Assembly (NCBI GenBank): GCA_965240325.2
Contig: OZ251223.1
Span: forward strand, 2,914,001-2,978,000
Direction of reading: 5' to 3'
DNA from: Rebecca billardiae RCC1528
Lineage: Eukaryota; Haptophyta
Length of the DNA: 64,000 nt
Shown: piece after piece, positions 42,901 through 53,345 of the stretch
Position numbering within the stretch: position 1 is the stretch's first letter
How the letters are laid out: the number at the start of each line of letters is the position of its first letter
Position numbers and translations under genes: made by a program
The notes under the pieces: generated by a model
Databases searched by the model: none
Told to the model about the DNA's origin: nothing
Seen by the model: only the letters and a program-made list of their open reading frames with translations

Positions 42901-44348
42901 CCGGCGCGGAGCCGCCGCCGCCCCCGCCGCCGCTCGAGCGCTCGGACATCGCGCAGTACGTGGCGCTGGGCACGTTCGGCCTGAACGTGCTCTCGCTGTG
43001 CTGCGTGCTCGCCGAGCACCACGGCATGTCCGCGCGGTACGAGCTCTACCTCGACCTGTGCCAGCTGGGCCTCTCGTGCGTGCTGCTGCTCGACATCGGC
43101 GCCAAGGTGCTGGCGGTCGGGCTCCGGCTCTACCTCAGCGTGAGCCACTGGCACAAGCTCGAGCTCTTCCTCGAGGTGGTGACGCCCGTGTACTGCGCGT
43201 TCCGCGTGTGCGCGTACGCGGGCGTGCCGCTCTTCGCGGGCAACGAGTTCCGGCTGCTGGGCGCGTGCCGCTCCCTGCGCATGTTCCGGCTGCTCGCGGT
43301 GCGCTGGCTGCACACGGTCGGCGCGATCGCGGCCGCCCTGCTCGCCTCGCTGCCCTCCGTCGCCAACCTGGTCGTGCTGCTCTTCTTCTGGGTGGTCGCG
43401 TTCGACTTTGTAGGCGTGAGCCTCTTCGGCGGCGCGCAGATCGGCGACTGGTACCCGGACGGCGAGGGGCTGAGCGACGAGCTCAACTTCCGCGGCCTCT
43501 CGTCCGGGCTGGTGACGCTGTGCGTGCTGCTGCGCTTCGAGGGGTGGACGGCGCTGTGGGCCGACCTGCTCGTCGCGACGCACGAGGGCCGCTTCCGCGT
43601 GCAGCCGCCGCCGGTGTGGACGGTGTACGCCTTCTTCCTCGTCTACCTCGTCACCGCCGTGTACATGATGCTCTCCGTCTTCATCGCGCTGCTGCTCGAC
43701 ACGCTCGAGTCGCTCAACGCGGCCGCCGCCAACCGCGTCGACCCGCGCGCGCTCGCGCACCTCGTGCACCGCTGGTCCGAGCTCGACCCCGAGGCGGACC
43801 AGATGATGTCGCCCGTGCACCTGGGCGTGCTCCTGCGCGTGCTCGGCCCGCCGTTCGTCGAGCGCAGCGAGGTGAGCACCGTGCTGCGGCTGATGGAGCT
43901 GCTGATGCACCTCGACCTGCCCGTGTACCTGCTCGAGCCCGGCTCGGTGCACTCGCGGCTCATCCTGCCCGAGCGCGGCGCGGAGGTGACCTACATCGAG
44001 GTCGCGCACGCGCTCGTGAAGCGGGCCGTCTGGGCGGGGCAGGAGGGTGCGTGCGACCTCGACCCGCAGCTCAACCGCATCGTGATGGCCAAGCTGCCCA
44101 AGGCCTACCCCATCGTGCGCGAGCTGCCAAACCAGCGCACGTTCACGCGAGAGGTGGCCATCGCGCGCGCCATCGCGCAGGCCGCCTTCGACCCGGCGCA
44201 GCGCGTGCTCGCCGCCAATCTCGACCCGCATGGCGACGATGAGAGCGACGACGGCTTCAACCTGTTCGAGCATGACGACGAGGACGACGACCTCGGCTTG
44301 CGCCACCGAGCTGACGACGACGGCGAATTGCGGTACATTGCCGTCTGA
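36990..44348 (+). CDS. Four-domain voltage-gated cation channel with WW domain and EF-hands
   Basis: Four exons (36990-41693, 41859-41984, 42122-42366, 42482-44348) give 2313 residues. The introns all start GTGCGC. The first falls after the repeat III S4 and the last between its pore and S6. The N-terminus (about 1-345) is Pro/Ala-rich. Four repeats of six membrane segments lie near 348-655, 904-1171, 1448-1720 and 1848-2105. Each S4 has Arg or Lys at every third position ([43 protein letters not shown]). Pore-loop positions aligned with the Cav selectivity glutamates read Ala (GGAGFSD), Asp (TADGYYE), Glu (LEGWQD) and Glu (FEGWTA). A WW domain ([16 protein letters not shown], about 770-802) sits between repeats I and II and an EF-hand pair ([24 protein letters not shown], about 1326-1396) between II and III. 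It resembles Cav/Nav alpha subunits; ion selectivity cannot be predicted safely. A downstream ATG start is possible. Confidence 0.9.
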
Positions 44349-45105
<757 letters not shown>

Positions 45106-48100
45106 TCAACGACGGCCTCCAGAGGCAGCCGAGCCTCCGCCGTGCTTGCCCGCCATCGCCAGGGCGAGCCCAACGGCCGCGAGCGTGGTCCCGGCGAGCG
45201 CGACGGTGAACCAGCGCAAGGCGCGCACCTGCGCGGCCAGCGCTTGCAGCTCCGCGGCGTGCGCAGGCGAGTGCGCGCGCGTGTCGCCGAGCGCTGCGCG
45301 GCACATATCCGAGAGCTCGGCGAGGCGCGGCAGCAGCTGCTCGCGCACGAAGCCGGCTTCGAGAGAGTCGCGCGGCGTCGCGCTCCCCGCCCGGGCCCGC
45401 CGCCCGACGCCCAGCGCGCTGCTGCTGCCACCGGCATCGCTGCCCGCGTGGCTGCTTTGTGTCGCGGCCTTGATGTCGACGTCCGACTTGGCCGCAGCGC
45501 GCCGCAGCGCGCCGCGCGGCGCGCCGGACGCCTCCTGCGGTGTGCGGAGCGCTGCGTCGGACAGCTGGCGGGAGGTGGGTCGCGTGTGGGGCGCGGAGCC
45601 CTCGTGCATCTCGCGCAGGTCCGCCATGCTCGGCGAGGTGCTCTCCCCGACCGATTGCGAGGACTCGCGCGTGGGCGGCAGCGGGTTTGAGCGCTGGCGC
45701 GTGAGCGACGGCTGGCGCACCAGCCCGAGCCCGACAAATGGCGGCGGCTGGGGGCCTCCGACCTCGTCCCGGCTGCCGGTGCGGCGGATGGGCATGCCGG
45801 GCGGCGCGGAGGAGGAGACGGCGGGCGGCAGCGTCACCTTCTGCATCGGCAGCGCCTTCTCCGACGAGTTGCGCGAGGGGCCGAGCACGGGCGTGTTGGT
45901 CGTCGAGGTCGAGGGCGAGGCGCCCGAGCCGGCCGAGAGCTCGCGCGTGGGCGCGAGCGGCTGCTCGCGCGTGGGCGCGAGCGGCTGGGGCGCGCCGCTC
46001 GAGCCGGGCACGGACACGGCCGCCGGCCGGCGCCGCTTGGGCACGGCGGGCACGTGCTTGAGCTTGCCCAGCGCGGAGGCGGCGCTGGACGACGACTTGA
46101 GCATCTGCAGCTGACTGCTCTTGCGCGAGCCCATCTTGCCCGCGGACAGCTGCGTCATGTCGGCCGGGATCGAGCCAATCGAGCGGGACATGGGCGGCGG
46201 CGGCCGCTGCAGGTCGGCGGCGACGAGGGCGAGCGCCGAGTCGAGCTCGAGCTCGGGCTCGGCGCTGAGGGCGCGCGCCGCCGCGAGCACCGCCGCCGGG
46301 TGCCCGTTGAAGCGCTTCAGCCCGTCGCGCTCGGCCAGCGCCCGGATGAGTCGCACCGCCTCCTCCTCCTCCGCGTCTGAGTTTGTGTCACAGCCGTTGG
46401 CCGTGGCCTCGGCGGCGGGCGCGGCGGCGAGGCTGGTGAGCCCGAGCATGTCCTTGCTGAGCGGCCGGCCCTCGGTGCGCAGCGCGCGCGCGAGCAGCGC
46501 CGCCGACTCCTCCGGCGCCATCGGCCCCACCTCCACCTCGCCCACCGACGCGTCCGCGCCGATCACCTCGTCCGCGTCTGCGGGGAGCGGCACCTGCGAC
46601 GTGACGAGCACGGTCGCGCTCGACTTGGCGAGCAGGGTGTGGAGGAACCAGCAGAAGGGCTTCGCCGCGGTCTGCACGGCGAGCTCGCACCGGTCGAGCA
46701 CGAGCAGCGTGCGCTGCGTCGACGGCAGCGCCAGCCCCAGCTCGGACGGCTTGCTCGCGTGCTCGACGCCGAGCGCGCTCGCGATCGCACCCAGCACCTC
46801 CTTCATCGTGCGGCGCGCGCCGAGGTCGACGGTGAACACGCCGCCTGGGAAGAGGCCGCGCACGTGCACGTAGCGCGCGGCGGCGTGGACGACGGCGGAC
46901 TTGCCCACGCCGGGGGCGCCGTACACCGCCGTGAGCGAGTGCTGCATGCTCGCGCGCACCACGGCGTGCACGGCGAGCGCCCGCCCCACAAGCGTCTCCT
47001 CTGCGCGCGCGCCCGCGCCGGGCTCGGCCGCGCCCGCCTCGTCCGCGCCCGCGCACTCGCACGAGGCGAACTGCGCGCTCAGCTTCATGTTGGTGGGCGC
47101 GCGCAGCGGCAGCGCGTCGCACAGCGGACCCGGCGCGGCCGGCGCGTCGCGCAGCGTCGCCTCGCCCGCGCGCAGCTCCGACGGGCACAGCTCGAGCACG
47201 ATGGCGGACGCCGAGCGCGGCGGCAGCGCGCCGCTCGCGCACGCAAACGCCGCGCCGATCGGTGCGCCCGCGCACAGCTCGCGGAGCAGCGTGGCGGCGA
47301 AGCGCGCGCTCGCGCCGTTGCTCACCGGCGCGCGGAGGCCGACGGCGGCGGTCACGCCCTGCGCGGCGAGCGCGGCGGCGAGCTCGGCCGAGCCCGCCAC
47401 CCAGAGCACGACGAGGCGCGGCCGCAGCGCCTTGCCTGCCGGCAGCCATCCTGCGACGTCTGCGCCGCCCACCCAGCCCAGCTCGCCCGTGCCGCCCTGC
47501 TCGATCGGGAGCTCGCCCGTGTCCGCGCAGCCGACCGGCGGCGGGAGGAGCCAGAGCAGCGGGTGCGGCCGCTCCATCGCCGCGCGCAGCACGGGCGCGG
47601 TGGCGGGCGCGAGGAACACGGCGTGCGCCTGCGCCGCGCGCACGAGCGCGCCGCGCGCGGCCGTCCACACCGTGCGCCAAGCCGACTGCGCCGTGACCGT
47701 GCCGAGCGCGCACACCTCGGCCGAGGCGTCGGCCGCGTCCGGGTCGGCGCTGCCGGCGGGCGGCAGCGCGCCGCGGCGCACGTCGGTGCGCGCGGCGAGC
47801 GGCTCGACGTAGAAGAAGCCCAGCGCCGAGGCCAGCACCTTCTCGCGCGCCGCCTCCTCCGCGGGGTCGGCGCTCGGCTCGGCGCCGAGCGCGCGTGCTT
47901 CGCCGACACCGGCCGTCGTGCCCGGCGGCTGCGCACGGCGGAAGCCGGGGGCGCGCGCGTCCTGGCTGCCGGAGAGCTTCGACGGCCTGTGCGTGTGCGT
48001 CGGCGAGTGCCGCGGCGGCGAGCCGGACATGCTCCGGTCGAGATCGAGCGTGGGCACGCTCGCTCGTCGCAGGCCGCCCGGCGCAGCCGCTGCCGCGGCC

Positions 48101-50724
48101 GTGGGCGTGCCACCCGCGCCCGACTTGGCGAGCGAGCCGGAGGTCGGGCGGGCGGCGGCAGTGCCCGGCGGCGGGGCGGCGGCAGGCGCGCCCGCGTCCC
48201 CGTGCTCGACCGTCGGCGCGTCCTCCGTGCCGAGCGACGAGGAGGACGTGAGGCTGACGGTGATGGATGGCGGCTGCGCGTCTGCCGGCTTGGGCGGCCC
48301 GCCGACGCCGTTGCCGCCGCTGACGGCGCCGTTGGCGGCGCCGTTGCCGAGCTGAGGGGACTCCGCCGGCGGCGGCGCCGCCGACGCCGCGGCCGGGGCG
48401 CCCGCGCCCGTCGCGCCGGCGGCGCCGGCCCCGCCCGCGCCCGCGGCCCCGCCCGCCGTCGCGCGCCCCGCCTCGGCGGCCACGCCGGCCGGCACGCCGG
48501 GCGGCGGCTGCTCCGCGTGCCGCAGGTGCGTGGCCACGCTCTCCGCGAGCTCATTCAGCGAGCGGCCCTGGCGGATGAGCGGCGCGATGCGCACGATGCG
48601 GCGGGGGATGCCCTTGAGCGCGTCGAAGAGCGGGTGCGCCGCGAGCGTCTGCAGCTTCGACAGCCCGCGCATCGTCGGCGGCAGCGCGTCCGCCACGAGC
48701 GCGTGCACGAGCCGCGCCGAGTCGCGCAGCGAGAGCGACTCCACCTTGACCGGGTGCTCGACCGCGGTGCACGACGCGCCGATCACCTCGGAGATCGGGC
48801 TGCACGCGGCGGCGACGACCTGCACGTGCGCGGCCTGCATCAGCGTGGTCATCAGCCGCTCCACCGCCGTGTGCGCGTGCGCGAGCAGCGCGTCCGGCCC
48901 GTCGAGCACGATGAGCCCCTGCCAGCGCTGCAGCGCGCGGCTCACGTCCTTCCAGCGGGCCACTTCCATGTCGAGCGCGTCGCCGAGCGCGGCGAGCGTG
49001 GCGGCCTCGGTGCGCACGCCGGAGAGCTCGACGAAGGCGACGCCGTCGTGGAGCAGCCGGCGCGAGTACAGGAACTGCGCCGCGGCCTTCGCCAGCGCCG
49101 TCTTGCCCACGCCGCGCTCGCCCCACAGCGTGAGCAGCCGGACCTCGGCGTGCCGCCGCCGCCGCAGCATGCGCACGAGGGCCTGCAGCTCGAGGCACCG
49201 GCCGACGAACGGGGTGGGCACGGTGGGCGGCTCGAGGGCGGGGAGCGGGTTCACCTCGGAGAGCTCGCCGGGCGGCAGCGTGAGCATCGGCCGCTCGTCG
49301 TGCGGCGCGCCCTCCGGCAGCAGCACGAACTTGGCCGACTCGACCGCGCGGCCGTCCCCGTGCCGCTGCTGCATGCGCGGGCTGGCGGCGGACGCGACCG
49401 CGCCCTTGCCGCGCACGAAGGCGGCGCGCACGCTCTGCCCCTGGAAGAGGGCGAAGAGGAAGGTGCGCGCGAAGAGCGCCGCGTCGTCGTCGAGCACCTT
49501 CGCCTCCGGCTTGATCGCCACCACGTGCCGGCACCCCGCCTTGACGAACGCCTCGCCCGCGTCGAGCGAGTGGCACGCGCCGAGCACGACCACGCCCACG
49601 GACGCGAGCCCGCCCGTGGACGCGGCGGAGGGGAGCGCGCCGGCGGAGCCGTCCTGGTTGCGGTCGGTCTCGTCGCGGAGGAGCGCGTCGAGCCGCTCGA
49701 TCGACACGCGGTCGCACACGCCGCTCGTGTCCTCGAGCGAGAGGTGCAGCGAGCGCGGCCCGCTGCCCGAGTCTGGCGCGTCGTAGTCGGCGTGGCAGAC
49801 GAGGTAGAGGCAGCGCGGCGACTGCACGATCACCTCCGAGAGCGAGCCGGTGGAGGCGACGTCCACGCGCGCGCAGACGCGCTTGCCCGTGCGCGAGAGG
49901 CTCGAGCGGAGCAGCGCGAGCTCCCCCTTGAAGTCGAGCGCGCCGCCCTGGTCGAGCGCGTGGTAGGAGCCGTCGCGGATGCACACGAGCGGGTTGGCGG
50001 AGAGCACGGCGAGGTCGAGCCGCTGCTGCACGCCGTACTGGCCCATGGACGAGTGCACGTGGGAGGAGCCGTCGTCCGAGGCGCCCGAGCCGAACGGCAG
50101 CGCGAGGCGGTCGTCGTCGTACGCCAGCGCGTCGATCTCCATCTCGGGCGACTTGTCGCCGCTGCTGTGCGGCCGGTGCACCAGCGGGTGCGGCACGCCG
50201 GACGCGACCGACGCCGCGCGCACGAGGTCTGTCGACACGCGCGCGGTGCGCCGGCTGTCGAGGCTGATCGCAGAGGTCTGCGGGAGCGGCGGCGGCGGGC
50301 CCGTCGGCAGGGCGGACTGGCTCAGCCGGTGCTCGAGCCGCAGCACCGCCCACGCGAGCGCGTCGTTGCTCGCGACGCTGGCCTGCGCCGAGAGCACCGG
50401 AGGGCTCGGCGGGTTGGCGTCGCGCGCGAGCGCGGCGGGAGCGTGCGCGGGGGCCGGCTCGACGAGCACGCTGAGAACGTGAGCGCCTGAGCCATTCGAC
50501 TCGACGCGCGGCAGCTTGCCCAGCTCCACGCCAGGCTCGATGCCCATCCAGCCGCCAAACGCCTCCGCCCACACTCGGACACGCGCGCACATGCGGCCCG
50601 AGTCACGCTCGAGCACGGAGCGGAGCTCGTCAGCGGGGGCCGGATCGGTCTCAAAGCGCTGCCGCAGAAGCCGCGGCTCGCTCGATTCATCGGTGAAGCG
50701 GTACTTCACGACGACATCCGTCAT
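45106..50724 (-). CDS. Tandem CHAT-protease/STAND-NTPase protein with C-terminal membrane anchor
   Basis: Single exon, 1872 residues. Module 1: a CHAT caspase-like domain (about 230-475) with His311 in LYLVCHADYD and Cys384 in VVVLGACHSLDAG. An NB-ARC/STAND-type NTPase follows (about 500-735): PFVGRCLELQAL, Walker A GERGVGKTA (535-543), Walker B GLIVLDGPDA. A Gly/Ala/Pro/Ser-rich linker spans about 740-955. Module 2: a second CHAT-like region (about 960-1175) in which the aligned catalytic positions are Pro1061 and Ala1110, so it should be inactive. A second NTPase (about 1240-1520) starts LVGRALAVHAVV, has Walker A GAPGVGKSA (1269-1277) and then TLLVLDRCELA. A Ser-rich region and a coiled segment lead to one membrane helix at the extreme C-terminus (WFTVALAGTTLAAVGLALAM). 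STAND NTPases fused to effectors act as switches in immunity and cell death; that role is inference. No LRR, TPR or WD repeat sensor was seen. The opposite strand is open for over 1200 codons, a composition shadow. Confidence 0.88.
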   Translation of the reverse strand: MTDVVVKYRFTDESSEPRLLRQRFETDPAPADELRSVLERDSGRMCARVRVWAEAFGGWMGIEPGVELGKLPRVESNGSGAHVLSVLVEPAPAHAPAALARDANPPSPPVLSAQASVASNDALAWAVLRLEHRLSQSALPTGPPPPLPQTSAISLDSRRTARVSTDLVRAASVASGVPHPLVHRPHSSGDKSPEMEIDALAYDDDRLALPFGSGASDDGSSHVHSSMGQYGVQQRLDLAVLSANPLVCIRDGSYHALDQGGALDFKGELALLRSSLSRTGKRVCARVDVASTGSLSEVIVQSPRCLYLVCHADYDAPDSGSGPRSLHLSLEDTSGVCDRVSIERLDALLRDETDRNQDGSAGALPSAASTGGLASVGVVVLGACHSLDAGEAFVKAGCRHVVAIKPEAKVLDDDAALFARTFLFALFQGQSVRAAFVRGKGAVASAASPRMQQRHGDGRAVESAKFVLLPEGAPHDERPMLTLPPGELSEVNPLPALEPPTVPTPFVGRCLELQALVRMLRRRRHAEVRLLTLWGERGVGKTALAKAAAQFLYSRRLLHDGVAFVELSGVRTEAATLAALGDALDMEVARWKDVSRALQRWQGLIVLDGPDALLAHAHTAVERLMTTLMQAAHVQVVAAACSPISEVIGASCTAVEHPVKVESLSLRDSARLVHALVADALPPTMRGLSKLQTLAAHPLFDALKGIPRRIVRIAPLIRQGRSLNELAESVATHLRHAEQPPPGVPAGVAAEAGRATAGGAAGAGGAGAAGATGAGAPAAASAAPPPAESPQLGNGAANGAVSGGNGVGGPPKPADAQPPSITVSLTSSSSLGTEDAPTVEHGDAGAPAAAPPPGTAAARPTSGSLAKSGAGGTPTAAAAAAPGGLRRASVPTLDLDRSMSGSPPRHSPTHTHRPSKLSGSQDARAPGFRRAQPPGTTAGVGEARALGAEPSADPAEEAAREKVLASALGFFYVEPLAARTDVRRGALPPAGSADPDAADASAEVCALGTVTAQSAWRTVWTAARGALVRAAQAHAVFLAPATAPVLRAAMERPHPLLWLLPPPVGCADTGELPIEQGGTGELGWVGGADVAGWLPAGKALRPRLVVLWVAGSAELAAALAAQGVTAAVGLRAPVSNGASARFAATLLRELCAGAPIGAAFACASGALPPRSASAIVLELCPSELRAGEATLRDAPAAPGPLCDALPLRAPTNMKLSAQFASCECAGADEAGAAEPGAGARAEETLVGRALAVHAVVRASMQHSLTAVYGAPGVGKSAVVHAAARYVHVRGLFPGGVFTVDLGARRTMKEVLGAIASALGVEHASKPSELGLALPSTQRTLLVLDRCELAVQTAAKPFCWFLHTLLAKSSATVLVTSQVPLPADADEVIGADASVGEVEVGPMAPEESAALLARALRTEGRPLSKDMLGLTSLAAAPAAEATANGCDTNSDAEEEEAVRLIRALAERDGLKRFNGHPAAVLAAARALSAEPELELDSALALVAADLQRPPPPMSRSIGSIPADMTQLSAGKMGSRKSSQLQMLKSSSSAASALGKLKHVPAVPKRRRPAAVSVPGSSGAPQPLAPTREQPLAPTRELSAGSGASPSTSTTNTPVLGPSRNSSEKALPMQKVTLPPAVSSSAPPGMPIRRTGSRDEVGGPQPPPFVGLGLVRQPSLTRQRSNPLPPTRESSQSVGESTSPSMADLREMHEGSAPHTRPTSRQLSDAALRTPQEASGAPRGALRRAAAKSDVDIKAATQSSHAGSDAGGSSSALGVGRRARAGSATPRDSLEAGFVREQLLPRLAELSDMCRAALGDTRAHSPAHAAELQALAAQVRALRWFTVALAGTTLAAVGLALAMAGKHGGGSAASGGRR

Positions 50725-51171
50725 GCCGCGCGCAGCGCTCCACGCACCACCAGGGTGCCCCTGGAAAGCGCGCCCGAGGCAAGGCCAAACTGAACAGGTG
50801 GCAGCCTTTCGGGTATCTGCTCAGCCAATTCTACCCGGCAAGTTCCGGAGTGCACCAAATGAAACAACGCATCTCCCCGATCTCAGACCCAGACTCTACC
50901 TACTGGCTTGTTTCGGCAATCATGTGTCGTCAAGCGGCCAGGCGGACGGCTCGGTCACGGATCTCATCACGGTCCGGCACGCGGACACACGCGGTCCGTG
51001 GCCGCCTGGCGGAGTAGCCGCAGGGCGCCGTGTTCGCGAATTCTTGTTGTGTGCAGGTTGTGTGAGACCGCGTCGAGTCGGTCGGCGCGCTCGAGCTCTT
51101 CAGTTCGCGCGGAGTCTTGAGAGCGCGCCGAGTCGGTTGTCCGTCCACGGCGGGTAGCTGCTGCGCGCGCG
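50725..51171. promoter_or_regulatory. Divergent upstream region of CHAT/NTPase and WDR82 genes
   Basis: 447 bp between two divergent start codons. No motif recognised; assignment by geometry. Confidence 0.3.
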
Positions 51172-52140
51172 ATGAGGCTTGACGACTCGGCGATGCGTGC
51201 CATGGACATTGGGCGGGTGCGTCGCGACAACAGCAAGCCGATCAACGCGCTCGACTTCTTCCGCGATGGCAGCCTGCTGATCACGAGCAGCGACGACGAG
51301 AGCATCCGGCTGTACAACTGTGCGGAGGGGAAGCTCCAGAAGCTGGTGTACTCGCGCAAGTACGGCGCATGCCACGTGCGCTTCACACACCACCCGCTCT
51401 CGGTCATCTGCGCCTCGCGCAACGCGGCGGGCGAGCATGCGCTGCGCTACCTCTCGCTGCACGACAACCAGTTCCTGCGCTACTTCCCGGGGCACACGGA
51501 TACGGTGACGGCGCTTGAGATGTCTCCCAAGGATGACATGTTCGTCTCGGCATCGCGCGACTCGTCCGTGCGCTTGTGGGACCTGCGGACGGAGGGCGCG
51601 CTCGGGATGCTCTCCGCACCGCACCACACGCCGCCCGCCGTTGCGTTCGACCCAGAGGGCCTCATCTTCGCCACCGCCATGTCCGACACGCAGTGCAAGT
51701 CGGTCCGGCTGTACGACATGCGCTCGTACGACAAAGGCCCGTTCACCACGTTCAAGCTGAACGGGCCGCCTGTCGAATTCCACCACCTCTCCTTCTCGAA
51801 CGACGGCAAGATGATCCTGCTGCCGTCCGCGCACGACTCGATCGAGCTGGTCGACGCGTTCGAAGGCAACCTGCTGGCCAGCTTCCGCGGGCACGTGAAC
51901 ACGCGCTCGGCGCTGCTCGAGGCGTCATTCTCGCCGGATGGCAAGTACGTTCTTGCTGGCTCAGAGGACGGCACCGTGCACGTCTGGGACGCCACCAACA
52001 GCAGCCGCGAGGTGGCCGTGTGGCGGGGGCACAACAACGCCGTCACTGGCGTGCGCTTCAGCCCGACACATATGTTCTGCGCGACGGCATGCGCGTCGAG
52101 CTTGCTGTGCCTGTGGATCCCACGCCTCGACGGCGCGTGA
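51172..52140 (+). CDS. WDR82: WDR82/SWD2 WD40-repeat protein
   Basis: Single exon, 322 residues, close to the usual length of about 310-330 for this orthologue group. WD40 repeats run the full length. Highly conserved stretches identify it: SKPINALDFFRDGSLLITSS, the segment KYGACHVRFTHH, RYLSLHDNQFLRYFPGHTD, VRLWDLRTEG, FDPEGLIFATAMSD, and RLYDMRSYDKGPFTTFKL. In yeast and animals this protein is a subunit of Set1/COMPASS histone H3K4 methyltransferase and of RNA polymerase II termination/phosphatase complexes in the nucleus. The ATG at 51172 is chosen because it gives the conserved short N-terminus. It is divergent from the CHAT/NTPase gene. Confidence 0.95.
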   Translation: MRLDDSAMRAMDIGRVRRDNSKPINALDFFRDGSLLITSSDDESIRLYNCAEGKLQKLVYSRKYGACHVRFTHHPLSVICASRNAAGEHALRYLSLHDNQFLRYFPGHTDTVTALEMSPKDDMFVSASRDSSVRLWDLRTEGALGMLSAPHHTPPAVAFDPEGLIFATAMSDTQCKSVRLYDMRSYDKGPFTTFKLNGPPVEFHHLSFSNDGKMILLPSAHDSIELVDAFEGNLLASFRGHVNTRSALLEASFSPDGKYVLAGSEDGTVHVWDATNSSREVAVWRGHNNAVTGVRFSPTHMFCATACASSLLCLWIPRLDGA

Positions 52141-52670
52141 GCCCGATGCGCCGTCCGTGCGCGCCGCGCGCGTGTCGTCGCCCCGTGGCGACGAGCGGGC
52201 GCTCGGCCGTGACGAGCCCGTCGACCCGCGGCGCGACGCCGACTGCCACCCGGGGCTGTGTGTCACCTGCAGCGCGGCGGTGGCTATCCCCCACCTCATC
52301 CGGGTACGAGGCAGTTCCGGGGCCGATTCTTTGACAGTCGGTGACGGCGTGTCCGACACTTTGCAGCCCCGACAGTCTGTGCCTTGGCTGTCTTCTCAGT
52401 CCGGGCAACTCAGGGGCGTTCCCCGCACTGGTCATACGCCAAATCGAACCGCGTTCCTATTGAAATTGGCTTTCTCTATTTCAAGCGGGTACATTTGATA
52501 TTACGGCCCACGCCAGTCCGGTAGCCATGCCCCCCCCAGGGGGGGGCATGCCGTTCGGAGCGTGTGGCAGGATCCCGGGAACGCCCTTGGGTTACTGCTG
52601 ACTAAAGTAGGGTCGTCCCAAAATAATGAGTGCTGAATAATCTGCTGAAAGAAAGAATCATCGTCTTCAA
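52141..52670. other. Intergenic region with a 25-bp palindrome
   Basis: 530 bp between two plus-strand genes. The only structure seen is the C8/G8 palindrome at 52526-52550. Confidence 0.6.
52526..52550. repeat. Near-perfect 25-bp palindrome
   Basis: CATG followed by eight C, a single A, eight G and CATG: two 12-bp arms that pair exactly around a one-base centre. It could form a hairpin in RNA or a cruciform or G-quadruplex-prone site in DNA. Confidence 0.9.
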
Positions 52671-53345
52671 ATGTCAAATCTCGTCAGCTCTCGGGAATCC
52701 ATCAACATGGCTCCTGCTCGACGACGAGCACCGCTCGTCCTCGCGCTCTTCTGCGCTGGAGCACTGGAGAGTGGCAGAGCCGGGCGAACACCTGGGAGCC
52801 TCTCGCAGCAGTGGGCGCGCTTTCAGCAGCAGCGGGGCGTCGGTTGGCTGACAGTAGTGGAGCCTGAATTAACTTCGGCTGAGGAGCTGGTCGAGGTCAA
52901 GTTGCTCGCAATGCAAGCGGCCCCGGCCAGCGACGCTGCGGCATTGTTCGCCCGCCTGTGTACACCCGAGTTCCGCCTTGTTGGCGTCGAGCCGTGGAGT
53001 GCAGTCACGCTGGCGGCCGCTGTGCAGGATCCGCACTCACAGTACAACCTCCTGCTGGATGAGCGGATGGAGCCCGTCCTCCCGTCGGAAACGGTGTATT
53101 GGGATGAGTGCGACATTGAACGTTGCTGGCTTGAGGTGATTCTGGAGCTGCGGTACGAGGATGATCCGCACGGTTTCACCGCGGCCAAGCTCGGGTGGGA
53201 GTGCGAGCGTCCCCTGCTCGAGGCTGCACAGCAGGCAGAAGGAGGGGGCCATGGGTGGCGCACCTCGGCGATCACGTGGCACGACTTCCGGCCTGATTTC
53301 AGGCCAGGGCTTGGCCAAGAGGAGTGGCCGCGCATATGTGGCTGA
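52671..53345 (+). CDS. Unknown protein with N-terminal signal-like sequence
   Basis: Single exon, 224 residues from the ATG at 52671, or 212 from the ATG at 52707 (MAPARRRAPLVLALFCAGAL), which looks more like a signal peptide start. The body is compact and Trp/Glu-rich (QQRGVGWLTVVEPELTSAEE; ILELRYEDDPHGFTAAKLGW; AITWHDFRPDFRPGLGQEEW), which suggests a small globular domain. No family recognised. Codons are less GC-biased than in neighbouring genes. It could be secreted or plastid-targeted. Confidence 0.6.
   Translation: MSNLVSSRESINMAPARRRAPLVLALFCAGALESGRAGRTPGSLSQQWARFQQQRGVGWLTVVEPELTSAEELVEVKLLAMQAAPASDAAALFARLCTPEFRLVGVEPWSAVTLAAAVQDPHSQYNLLLDERMEPVLPSETVYWDECDIERCWLEVILELRYEDDPHGFTAAKLGWECERPLLEAAQQAEGGGHGWRTSAITWHDFRPDFRPGLGQEEWPRICG

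Noticed and set aside
46639-50490. Plus-strand open frame of over 1200 codons opposite the CHAT/NTPase gene
   Set aside because: Arg/Ala-rich composition without motifs; a shadow of GC-rich coding sequence on the other strand.
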